DNA of 10,080 bases. Source: Candidatus Uhrbacteria bacterium RIFOXYA2_FULL_40_9 (GTDB taxonomy: Bacteria > Patescibacteriota > Patescibacteriia > UBA9934 > GWF2-40-263). This document shows positions 1 through 5,178 of the stretch, in pieces; positions within the stretch are counted from its first letter, which is position 1, and every line of letters begins with the position of its first letter. Both the position numbers and the translations under genes were made by a program. The notes under the pieces were generated by a model. It did not search any database, was not told the origin of the DNA, and saw only the letters and a program-made list of their open reading frames with translations. The stretch lies in assembly GCA_001791615.1 (NCBI GenBank), contig MGEY01000019.1, positions 1 to 10,080 of the forward strand, in the 5' to 3' direction.

Positions 1-95
1 CTATTGCTCAGTGTTTATATTTTTGTTAACAGATTTCTTTTTGCCCTTTGCTAAACATGTTACGCTATGAACATCTTAATATTGAAAAGAAACGT
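1..95. other. AT-rich leader upstream of the SDR gene
   Basis: This stretch is strongly T-rich and holds no gene I can support. Two in-frame codons upstream of the chosen SDR start, TTG at 48 and ATG at 57, could extend that protein by 16 or 13 residues. The added residues do not resemble the usual N-terminus of the family. I see no convincing -35/-10 pair. Confidence 0.4.
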
Positions 96-893
96 ATGGA
101 GTTATCTTCTTTACAAACACTTTTTGACCTTCATGGCAAAGTGGCGATTGTGACTGGCGGGGCCATGGGAATCGGTTATGGAATCGCTTATCGTCTTGCA
201 GAAGCCGGTGCCTCTGTTATGATTGCAGATCTGAACGAGGAGGCAGGAATAGTAGCTGTTACTGAACTCAAAAAACAGTTTGGAAAAAAAATTGCGTTTG
301 TTAAAACAAATGTCGGACGCGAAGAAGATGTCATGCAAGCCGTTGATCAAACTGTTAGTCAATTCGGAAGGATTGATATTCTTGTGAACAATGCAGGCAT
401 CTATCCCATGATTTCAGTGATGCAAATTACTGCTGAGGATTTGGAGAAAATTTTTTCTGTGAATGTAAAAAGTGCTTTCTTTTTCATCCAGGCGGTTGCT
501 AAGCAAATGATCAAACAAGGAGAAGGAGGAAAAATCATCAACATCACTTCTATTGATGCTCTTCATCCATCTTCTGTGGGACTTGCCGTTTATGATGCGT
601 CTAAACATGGGCTTTGGGGTCTGACAAAGAATGTGGCTCTTGAACTTGCTCCTCATCACATCCAAGTAAATGCCATTGCCCCTGGGGGAATTGCGACTCC
701 AGGAACAGGAACAAGTAAAGAAGTGCCTGACGCTATGAAAGAGGTTGTAAAAAAGTTTATTGATAAGATTCCGATGAAGCGTATGGGTGAACCAGATGAA
801 ATTGGGAAAGTTGCTTTATTCCTTGCTTCAGACCTTTCAAGTTATATGACAGGATCACAGATCGTTGTGGATGGAGGAGTTTTGTTGTCATAA
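96..893 (+). CDS. Short-chain dehydrogenase/reductase (FabG-like SDR)
   Basis: This is a classical SDR oxidoreductase of 265 aa, the normal length for the family. Seen in the sequence are the Rossmann motif TGGAMGIG (residues 20-27), Asp45 at the end of the second strand, NNAG (98-101), the tetrad Asn123, Ser152, Tyr166 and Lys170 (YDASK), the PGG segment, and the C-terminal 'YMTGSQIVVDGG'. In this family an Asp at position 45 usually favours NAD(H) over NADP(H). The substrate cannot be read from the sequence; 3-oxoacyl-ACP reductase, sugar dehydrogenase and other alcohol/ketone reductases share this architecture. I chose ATG 96 because 'LFDLHGKVAIVTGG' then sits at the usual distance from the N-terminus; ATG 57 is possible, and neither start has a strong Shine-Dalgarno. 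The gene stands alone, followed by a terminator. Confidence 0.93.
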   Translation: MELSSLQTLFDLHGKVAIVTGGAMGIGYGIAYRLAEAGASVMIADLNEEAGIVAVTELKKQFGKKIAFVKTNVGREEDVMQAVDQTVSQFGRIDILVNNAGIYPMISVMQITAEDLEKIFSVNVKSAFFFIQAVAKQMIKQGEGGKIINITSIDALHPSSVGLAVYDASKHGLWGLTKNVALELAPHHIQVNAIAPGGIATPGTGTSKEVPDAMKEVVKKFIDKIPMKRMGEPDEIGKVALFLASDLSSYMTGSQIVVDGGVLLS

Positions 894-911
894 ATAGATT
901 TACAGAAACAA

Positions 912-945
912 AAAAACCACCTGATATTTTTATAAGGTGGTTTTT
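912..945. terminator. Bidirectional rho-independent terminator
   Basis: An 11-bp perfect stem, AAAAACCACCT (912-922) and AGGTGGTTTTT (935-945), encloses a 12-nt AT-rich loop. An A run on the left and a T run on the right let it act in both directions. It lies between the SDR gene (plus strand, ending 893) and the small membrane protein gene (minus strand, ending 991), so it probably ends both convergent transcripts. Confidence 0.85.
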
Positions 946-990
946 AGGTACCCGGCCCTTCAGGATCAGGTCCAGGCTGATCGGCAATAA

Positions 991-1272
991 TCATAAGGAT
1001 TCATCATCACAAGAGTTGCGTGACTCTGTGAACTGTTTGTGGAATCGGAAGCCGGCTATGGTGAGCATGGTCCCCACGGCACATCCCGTTGCATAGATCA
1101 TCACCAGGGAAATGTTTCCCATGTCATTTGTGACGGTTTGGAGAACATAGTACCAGATGAAGATGTTTACAAGGGAAATGACTCCGCTCGCAATGATTTT
1201 GCTTTCTGACACAAAACGTGTCCACATCGAAATAATCATCATTTCGACGATGCCAATGAAAAACAATGACAT
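991..1272 (-). CDS. Small membrane protein, DUF5698 (UPF0316)-like
   Basis: This 93-aa protein is very hydrophobic. It has three probable membrane segments, at about residues 3-16, 26-47 and 52-72, and then a polar tail (RFHKQFTESRNSCDDESL). The pattern 'WTRFVSESKIIASG', then 'FIWYYVLQTV', then 'MIYATGCAVGTML' resembles the N-terminal membrane domain (DUF5698) of UPF0316/YebE-like proteins, where a TxR motif, an aromatic-rich helix and a YAxGxAxG motif occur in this order. The similarity is from memory of the pattern, not a search. The C-terminal cytosolic DUF2179 domain of full-length members is absent. Its function is unknown. It is transcribed convergently with the SDR gene and shares its terminator. 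I see no clear Shine-Dalgarno before ATG 1272. A coding-like GC-rich tail follows the stop in another frame and may mean that the C-terminus is frameshifted. Confidence 0.75.
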   Translation of the reverse strand: MSLFFIGIVEMMIISMWTRFVSESKIIASGVISLVNIFIWYYVLQTVTNDMGNISLVMIYATGCAVGTMLTIAGFRFHKQFTESRNSCDDESL

Positions 1273-1293
1273 AAAAAGCGATTTTCTTGGTGA

Positions 1294-1455
1294 ATGAACA
1301 TGGATCGACCTTTAGAAATCCATTTAGATTCCAAGGATCTAAAAGGAAACAAAAAACGCCTCTTTGACGTCTTTTGCTTGTTTATTATGCCTTTTTGGGA
1401 GGAAATGGTCAAGTCAGTGGGGGAAATTATAGTCTTTTCACGTTGTTTCTCTTGA
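1294..1455 (+). CDS. Possible small ORF (53 aa), unsupported
   Basis: An open frame from ATG 1294 to TGA 1453 would encode 53 aa beginning MNMDRPLEIHLDSKDL and continuing 'KKRLFDVFCLFIMPFWEEM'. The composition is plausible for a protein: a charged N-terminus followed by a short amphipathic or hydrophobic stretch. There is no Shine-Dalgarno, no recognised domain and no clear promoter. It fills part of the 218-nt gap between the minus-strand membrane protein gene and the radical SAM gene. It could equally be chance; I list it because nothing else explains the gap. Confidence 0.2.
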   Translation: MNMDRPLEIHLDSKDLKGNKKRLFDVFCLFIMPFWEEMVKSVGEIIVFSRCFS

Positions 1456-1490
1456 AGAATATTCTTTTTTTGCGTAAGCTTTTTGAGATT

Positions 1491-2555
1491 ATGGAATTAT
1501 GGCAACAAGAACTTTCGCATAGCATTCGTACGCTTGATGATCTCAAGCGATTTTCTTTTATTGATTTCCCTTTGATTCTTGAGGAAGTTTCTCAGGTATT
1601 ACCTATTCGTATCACCCCACACACAGTTTCTCTTATTGATTGGAAAGATCCGCACGATCCTCTTTTGCAAATGTGTTTTCCTACAGAGCAAGAATTGTCT
1701 ATTCAACCCTTTGAACGAGAAGATCCTATAGGAGATCACGTATATGAACCTGTTCCTTTTGTCACTCATCGTTATCCAAACAGAGCTTTGATTCATTTGA
1801 CGAATTCTTGTGCGCAACATTGTCGATTCTGTTTTCGTCGTTGTCGCCAAAGAACAGGATTGATTGAACCAGAGTCTTTTGCAAAAGCGTTAGATTATTT
1901 TCGTGAACACTCAGAAGTTCAAGAAATCATTTTAACAGGCGGAGATCCATTTCTTCTTTCTGATCAACAAATCATTCATACTTTATCTGCTCTTGCAAGT
2001 ATTTCTTCACTTAAACGACTCCGTCTTCATACACGCATCCCTGTTGTCCTTCCTTCACGGATCACGCAAACACTGATGGAAGGAATGGTAAAAGCTTGCA
2101 AGGGGAAACCTTTCACTATTGTGACGCATTTTAATCATGTCAGAGAACTTGCAGAGGAAAATAAGAAGGCTATCAAAATAATGCTTTCTTCCGGAATTGG
2201 TGTCAAGAATCAAAATGTTCTTCTCAGAGGTGTGAATGATTCTGTTTCCGCGTTAACAGATCTTTATACCTCATTAGCAGGGGAGGGAGTTGAACTTTAT
2301 TATGTTCATCAGCTTGATTTGGCAAAAGGGACGAATCATTTTCGTGTTTCAATTGAAAAAGGTCTTTCACTAATGAAAGAGCTTCGAGAAAAAAAGTTTC
2401 CTTTTGCTTTGCCAAAATACATGCTTGATCTTCCTGGAGGAGGAGGAAAGGTTGACCTTGAGTCATCTTCTGTTACCAGTCTAGGAGAGGGTGTTTATGA
2501 GATCATAAACTTTTGTGGAAAGTTTTTTCAATATGAAGATCCTGGTGTGCTATGA
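1491..2555 (+). CDS. Lysine 2,3-aminomutase-family radical SAM enzyme (KamA/EpmB-like)
   Basis: This 354-aa enzyme should use S-adenosylmethionine, a [4Fe-4S] cluster and pyridoxal phosphate to move an amino group between C2 and C3 of an amino acid or a protein lysine-derived substrate. Seen are the cluster motif Cys107-x3-Cys111-x2-Cys114 (CAQHCRFC), the SAM-contacting GGDP (150-153), 'RLHTRIPVVLPSRIT' (177-191), 'QNVLLRGVND' (241-250) and 'LDLPGGGGK' (312-320). Lys320 matches the PLP lysine of lysine 2,3-aminomutase. Asp276 and Asp313 match the two aspartates that bind the lysine side chain there. The C-terminal cysteines that bind zinc in clostridial KamA are absent, and the length is closer to EpmB. 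I chose ATG 1491 because 'LWQQELSHSIRTLDDL' is the typical family N-terminus; the frame stays open back to TTG 1374. No strong Shine-Dalgarno is seen. Free lysine, another amino acid and EF-P lysine remain possible substrates. Confidence 0.9.
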   Translation: MELWQQELSHSIRTLDDLKRFSFIDFPLILEEVSQVLPIRITPHTVSLIDWKDPHDPLLQMCFPTEQELSIQPFEREDPIGDHVYEPVPFVTHRYPNRALIHLTNSCAQHCRFCFRRCRQRTGLIEPESFAKALDYFREHSEVQEIILTGGDPFLLSDQQIIHTLSALASISSLKRLRLHTRIPVVLPSRITQTLMEGMVKACKGKPFTIVTHFNHVRELAEENKKAIKIMLSSGIGVKNQNVLLRGVNDSVSALTDLYTSLAGEGVELYYVHQLDLAKGTNHFRVSIEKGLSLMKELREKKFPFALPKYMLDLPGGGGKVDLESSSVTSLGEGVYEIINFCGKFFQYEDPGVL

Positions 2556-2556
2556 T
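2548..2556 (+). promoter_or_regulatory. Extended -10 promoter candidate
   Basis: TGCTATGAT is an exact extended -10 (TGn plus TATGAT) overlapping the stop codon of the radical SAM gene. It would start transcription near 2563, about 14 nt before ATG 2577, and could give the two downstream membrane genes their own transcript. No good -35 box is visible, so this is only a candidate. Confidence 0.4.
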
Positions 2557-2576
2557 AGAAGTATTATTTTCATGAT

Positions 2577-3128
2577 ATGAATCAAATAGATCTCTTTACT
2601 ACACAAGATAGGAATAAAATAATTCTTTATTTGTGTGCTATTCTTTTTCTTTTCCTTTGTACACTTGGTTTTTATTTTTTCTTTCGTACAAATAGTGAAG
2701 ATCGTTCCATTTTGACTGATGTTTCTCTTCACCCTTCTGTGCCTATTGAAAATCTTCTCCCCATTCTTCCAGAGAATGCGAGTGAGCGTGCAGTACAAGA
2801 CGAGAAGGGGCTTGTTTATTATTCTGTGTCAACACCAGAAGAACTTATTCTTTATGCCAGAGATCAGGGGGGAGAAGTTTTCAAGCGTTGGACAAGCGTT
2901 AATCAAGAAAGTGATGTTCGTTTAGAGATTGTTGGAATTGATGATTCTGTTGTTTACTTTATTTTTACTCCGGAAAAAAATCTGACTTGTTCGGAACTTT
3001 GGAGTAATCGCTATTCCTATTTTGGTATTTCTTTGGGGACCATTTCTTATTCTGGAGCTACAGGTTTCCTTTTTGAAAGAGATAATGCCCTCCTTTCCCA
3101 ATTACAAAAAATCTGTCCAAATGAATAA
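2577..3128 (+). CDS. Single-pass membrane-anchored protein of unknown function
   Basis: I do not recognise this 183-aa protein. It has a short cytosolic N-terminus (MNQIDLFTTQDRNK), one strongly hydrophobic and aromatic segment at about residues 15-36, then a polar domain probably exposed outside the membrane. That domain contains 'GLVYYSVSTPEELILYARDQGG' in two parts (residues about 79-99) and a region rich in beta-strand-forming residues. It has exactly two cysteines, Cys138 and Cys180, besides two within the membrane segment. The gene lies 3 nt upstream of a thioredoxin-DsbD/CcdA fusion and is very likely co-transcribed with it. The inference is that Cys138 and Cys180 form a disulfide handled by that neighbour. 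There is no Shine-Dalgarno before ATG 2577. There is no lipobox, so it is anchored by the helix rather than by lipid. Confidence 0.8.
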   Translation: MNQIDLFTTQDRNKIILYLCAILFLFLCTLGFYFFFRTNSEDRSILTDVSLHPSVPIENLLPILPENASERAVQDEKGLVYYSVSTPEELILYARDQGGEVFKRWTSVNQESDVRLEIVGIDDSVVYFIFTPEKNLTCSELWSNRYSYFGISLGTISYSGATGFLFERDNALLSQLQKICPNE

Positions 3129-3131
3129 ATT

Positions 3132-4400
3132 ATGAAATCATTTCGTTTCATTTTCTTTTCTTTGCTTATTGGAGTGATAGGATTCCTTCCCGTCCTTCCT
3201 GCACAAGCACAAGAAGTTCAAGCTTCTGATACTCCTCAAACCGTTGATATTTATTTTTTTTACGGAGATGGGTGTCCCCACTGTGAGAAAGAACGCATTT
3301 TTTTGAATCAGGTTTTAGCGAATTATTCTTTTGTCCAGCTTCATGATTTTGAAGTTTGGAAAAGTAGTTCCAATCGTGACATCCTTCAAAAAACAGCTTC
3401 TTTTTTAAATGTTGAGATAAAAGGTGTTCCATTTACCGTGATAGGAACACAATATATTAGTGGATACTTGAATGATGAAACTTCAGGAGAACAGATTTTG
3501 AAAGCAATTGCCTATGCGCTTTCACATCAATCAGAAAATTTTGTTGAACCTATTATTGTTCTTTCTCAAGCAACGATAGACGGTAAACAAATATTAGGAA
3601 CAACAGAGTCAGAAATAACATCAGTGGAACTAGAAAAAAACATGGATGAACTTGGTACAATGACACTTCCTTTGATTGGAGAAGTTAATCTTGCGACCTA
3701 TTCACTTCCTTTGTTGACAATTATCATTGGAGGATTAGATGGATTTAATCCATGTGCCATGTGGGTTTTGATTTTTTTGATTAGTTTATTGGTGAACATG
3801 GGAAATAAACGTCGCATGTGGATTTTAGGAGGAGCTTTCATTGGAACATCGGCTTTCGTGTATTTTCTTTTCCTTGCTGCATGGTTGAATTTTTTCCTTT
3901 TCATTGGATTGATTGTGTGGGTCCGATTGCTTATTGGTTTAGTTGCTTTGACGAGTGGGGGATATAACATTCGTGAATATTTCACAAATAAAGATGCGAC
4001 ATGTAAAGTGACAGCAAATGAGAATCGAAAAAGTATTTTTGATCGCTTAAAAAAAGTGACACAAAATCAAAAATTTCTTTTTGCTCTTGGGGGAATTATC
4101 CTTTTAGCATTTGCTGTGAATCTGGTTGAGCTTGTTTGCTCAGCAGGACTTCCTGCGGTTTACACGCAGGTTCTTGCTTTGAGTGATCTTCCTCGATGGG
4201 AATATTATCTCCTCCTCCTTCTCTATATTTTTGTGTTCATGTTGGATGACATGATTGTCTTTGTTGTTTCAATGATCACTTTGCAAATTACTGGTCTTAC
4301 CACAAAATATACGCGTTATTCTTTCTTGATTGGTGGAATTTTAATGTTGGTTTTAGGAGCCTTGCTCATTTTGAAACCAGAAGTCTTAATGTTTGGATAA
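3132..4400 (+). CDS. Thioredoxin-like/CcdA-DsbD fusion thiol-disulfide transporter
   Basis: This 422-aa membrane protein joins two redox modules. Residues 1-27 form a signal peptide ending 'LPAQAQ'. Residues about 36-135 form a thioredoxin-like domain with the active-site motif Cys48-Pro-His-Cys51 in 'FFYGDGCPHCEKE' and a cis-Pro candidate at Pro100 ('KGVPFTVIG'). Residues about 190-418 contain six probable membrane helices of the CcdA/DsbD type. Cys208 in the first ('GFNPCAM') and Cys336 in the fourth ('ELVCSAGLPAVYT') are at the positions expected for the electron-carrying pair. Family knowledge suggests that electrons pass from cytosolic thioredoxin through Cys208/Cys336 to the outer CPHC domain. 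In DsbD the thioredoxin-like domain is C-terminal to the membrane domain; here it is N-terminal. The gene follows the anchored two-cysteine protein by 3 nt and ends at a strong hairpin. Confidence 0.92.
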   Translation: MKSFRFIFFSLLIGVIGFLPVLPAQAQEVQASDTPQTVDIYFFYGDGCPHCEKERIFLNQVLANYSFVQLHDFEVWKSSSNRDILQKTASFLNVEIKGVPFTVIGTQYISGYLNDETSGEQILKAIAYALSHQSENFVEPIIVLSQATIDGKQILGTTESEITSVELEKNMDELGTMTLPLIGEVNLATYSLPLLTIIIGGLDGFNPCAMWVLIFLISLLVNMGNKRRMWILGGAFIGTSAFVYFLFLAAWLNFFLFIGLIVWVRLLIGLVALTSGGYNIREYFTNKDATCKVTANENRKSIFDRLKKVTQNQKFLFALGGIILLAFAVNLVELVCSAGLPAVYTQVLALSDLPRWEYYLLLLLYIFVFMLDDMIVFVVSMITLQITGLTTKYTRYSFLIGGILMLVLGALLILKPEVLMFG

Positions 4401-4407
4401 TCCCGGA

Positions 4408-4439
4408 CACAAAACCGATCTACACAGATCGGTTTTGTG
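4408..4439 (+). terminator. Hairpin terminator after the Trx-CcdA gene
   Basis: A 13-bp perfect stem, CACAAAACCGATC (4408-4420) and GATCGGTTTTGTG (4427-4439), closes a 6-nt loop 7 nt after the stop codon. Its strength and position fit a terminator. However, the following bases are GTAGGTATATT rather than a clean T run, so it may instead work as a 3'-end stabilising hairpin. Confidence 0.65.
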
Positions 4440-4531
4440 GTAGGTATATTCTCATCCAAACGACCAAGGAGTTTTCTGTTAACGAGTGGAGAAATTTCGA
4501 ATAACTCAAGATCCCTCGGCTCGACGATAAT

Positions 4532-4609
4532 CTCGCTCGGGATGACAGGGGGGGGGTTATGTTCTCGCTCGGGATGACAGGGGGATTTGTAACCTCGCTC
4601 GGGATGACA
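4532..4609. repeat. Three copies of a 16-bp repeat, 30-32 bp period
   Basis: CTCGCTCGGGATGACA occurs exactly at 4532-4547, 4564-4579 and 4594-4609. The first copy is followed by G9, the second by G5 and the third by CA5. A related but diverged segment (ATCCCTCGGCTCG, 4511-4523) precedes them. The intervening sequences are short and differ. This kind of dispersed 'TCATCCCGAGCGAG' repeat is known in many bacterial genomes and often produces false ORFs containing 'HPER'; its function is not known to me. Confidence 0.8.
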
Positions 4610-4622
4610 CAAAAATGTTTGG

Positions 4623-4669
4623 ATGAGCCAAAAAAGGAACACCCGGCTTTAGCCCGTGGAAGGGCTCAT
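4623..4669. other. Nested inverted repeat, possible structured RNA
   Basis: ATGAGCC (4623-4629) and GGCTCAT (4663-4669) pair perfectly. Inside them CAC (4640-4642) can pair with GTG (4656-4658), and GGC (4645-4647) with GCC (4652-4654) around a 4-nt loop. On the plus strand the outer stem is followed by TTT. It could be a terminator-like or regulatory structure, or the remains of a repeat. It overlaps the right arm of the 11-bp inverted repeat. Confidence 0.35.
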
Positions 4670-4675
4670 TTTAGT

Positions 4676-4702
4676 AAAAAAAACCTTGAGGAAGCTCAAG
4701 GT
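4676..4702 (-). terminator. Rho-independent terminator of the minus-strand 127-aa gene
   Basis: Read on the minus strand, an 8-bp stem (ACCTTGAG / CTCAAGGT) with a 4-nt loop is followed by eight Ts (complement of A at 4676-4683). The stop codon TGA at 4698-4696 lies within the first arm of the stem, so the coding region and its terminator overlap. Confidence 0.85.
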
Positions 4703-5079
4703 AAAAATGGTTCAAGCATTTCTGGACGGATTTGAGTCATTAGACCCATTTGACGAATAGTCTCTTTGTTATATTCAGGAGTTAACCATCCATTTTTGGA
4801 CCAACGGAAAAAGATGACTTGTGAATAAGAACCAGGAATAGGAAGGTGATCGTGTGTTTGCAAACTTTCTTTTTCGTAGTAGCGATTAATTTCTAAACGT
4901 TGGATCAAGACCCCGTGGTCAGTGGATGAAAACCATTGAATATAACCGAGTTCTTTGAGGTGTCTGAGAACATTTGTCGCATGTAGCAAGTGTGTGGTTA
5001 CCACACAAAGAGAGCTCACATTTCCATGATCAGAACTATGAAAGACTGTGACAACGAAAATGTAGGTTGGCATGTCCAT
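4696..5079 (-). CDS. Hypothetical protein, 127 aa
   Basis: I do not recognise this protein. It begins MDMPTYIFVVTVFHSSDHGN and contains a helix-rich stretch 'LLHATNVLRHLKELGYIQWF', then a strand-like 'GVLIQRLEINRYYE', and ends 'PEMLEPFLP'. The middle could be a winged-helix-like unit, but no DNA-binding motif is clear. It is rich in His, Tyr and Trp, has no membrane helix and is probably cytosolic. The start at 5079 is chosen over ATG 5130 because GGAGGA lies 4 nt before it and a good promoter with 17-bp spacing lies between the two candidates, so the longer frame would begin upstream of the transcript. It is a monocistronic unit with its own promoter and terminator, divergent from the antiporter operon. 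Function cannot be assigned. Confidence 0.75.
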   Translation of the reverse strand: MDMPTYIFVVTVFHSSDHGNVSSLCVVTTHLLHATNVLRHLKELGYIQWFSSTDHGVLIQRLEINRYYEKESLQTHDHLPIPGSYSQVIFFRWSKNGWLTPEYNKETIRQMGLMTQIRPEMLEPFLP

Positions 5080-5083
5080 GTGT

Positions 5084-5089
5084 TCCTCC
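5084..5089 (-). promoter_or_regulatory. Strong ribosome binding site deciding the start at 5079
   Basis: GGAGGA on the minus strand ends 4 nt before ATG 5079. It is the clearest Shine-Dalgarno in the window, where most other starts have weak sites or none. Confidence 0.8.
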
Positions 5090-5108
5090 AGAAAGAGCTT
5101 GCATATGT

Positions 5109-5137
5109 ATCCTAGAGAGCTCTTTTCCACCTGTCAA
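5109..5137 (-). promoter_or_regulatory. Promoter of the minus-strand 127-aa gene
   Basis: Minus-strand TTGACA (5137-5132) and TAGGAT (5114-5109) are separated by 17 bp. The predicted transcription start near 5102 leaves a leader of about 22 nt containing the GGAGGA site. It lies between divergently transcribed genes. Confidence 0.7.
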
Positions 5138-5160
5138 GAAAGAAAAAAACATAAAAGCTA

Positions 5161-5169
5161 TGGTATACT
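5161..5169 (+). promoter_or_regulatory. Extended -10 promoter of the antiporter operon
   Basis: TGGTATACT matches an extended -10 (TGn plus TATACT). Its expected start, about 7 nt downstream near 5176, is only about 3 nt before ATG 5179, so the transcript would be leaderless or nearly so. No good -35 is visible. A duplicated ATACTAT (5165-5171 and 5174-5180) covers the -10 and the start codon. Confidence 0.6.
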
Positions 5170-5178
5170 ATCAATACT

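Larger units (their letters stand above)
4388..4627. repeat. Direct and inverted repeats around the intergenic block
   Basis: AATGTTTGGAT occurs twice in direct orientation, at 4388-4398 (inside the last codons of the Trx-CcdA gene) and 4614-4624. CTCATCCAAAC at 4451-4461 is the exact inverse of GTTTGGATGAG at 4617-4627, giving an 11-bp perfect inverted repeat around 177 bp. The 8-mer GTTTGGAT is therefore present in three places. The arms at 4391-4398 and 4454-4461 could also pair with each other around the terminator hairpin. There is no transposase and no target duplication that I can see. Confidence 0.6.

Noticed and set aside
1374..1490. N-terminal extension of the radical SAM protein to TTG 1374
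   Set aside because: The added 39 residues have no family counterpart, and the normal aminomutase N-terminus begins at ATG 1491.
4532..4609. Possible CRISPR array
   Set aside because: There are only three 16-bp repeats with 14-16-bp intervals of low complexity (G runs), and no cas genes; units are too short for CRISPR.
4451..4627. Insertion sequence or complete mobile element
   Set aside because: Only an 11-bp inverted repeat is present; there is no transposase and no target-site duplication. It is kept as a repeat finding only.
4316..4642. 108-aa minus-strand frame with 'CHPERGYKSPCHPEREH'
   Set aside because: It runs through the 16-bp repeats, the terminator hairpin and into the antisense of the Trx-CcdA gene. 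'HPER' peptides are the usual false translation of this repeat.
5080..5130. N-terminal extension of the minus-strand 127-aa gene to ATG 5130
   Set aside because: The TTGACA/TAGGAT promoter and GGAGGA site place the transcript start and ribosome site downstream of ATG 5130.
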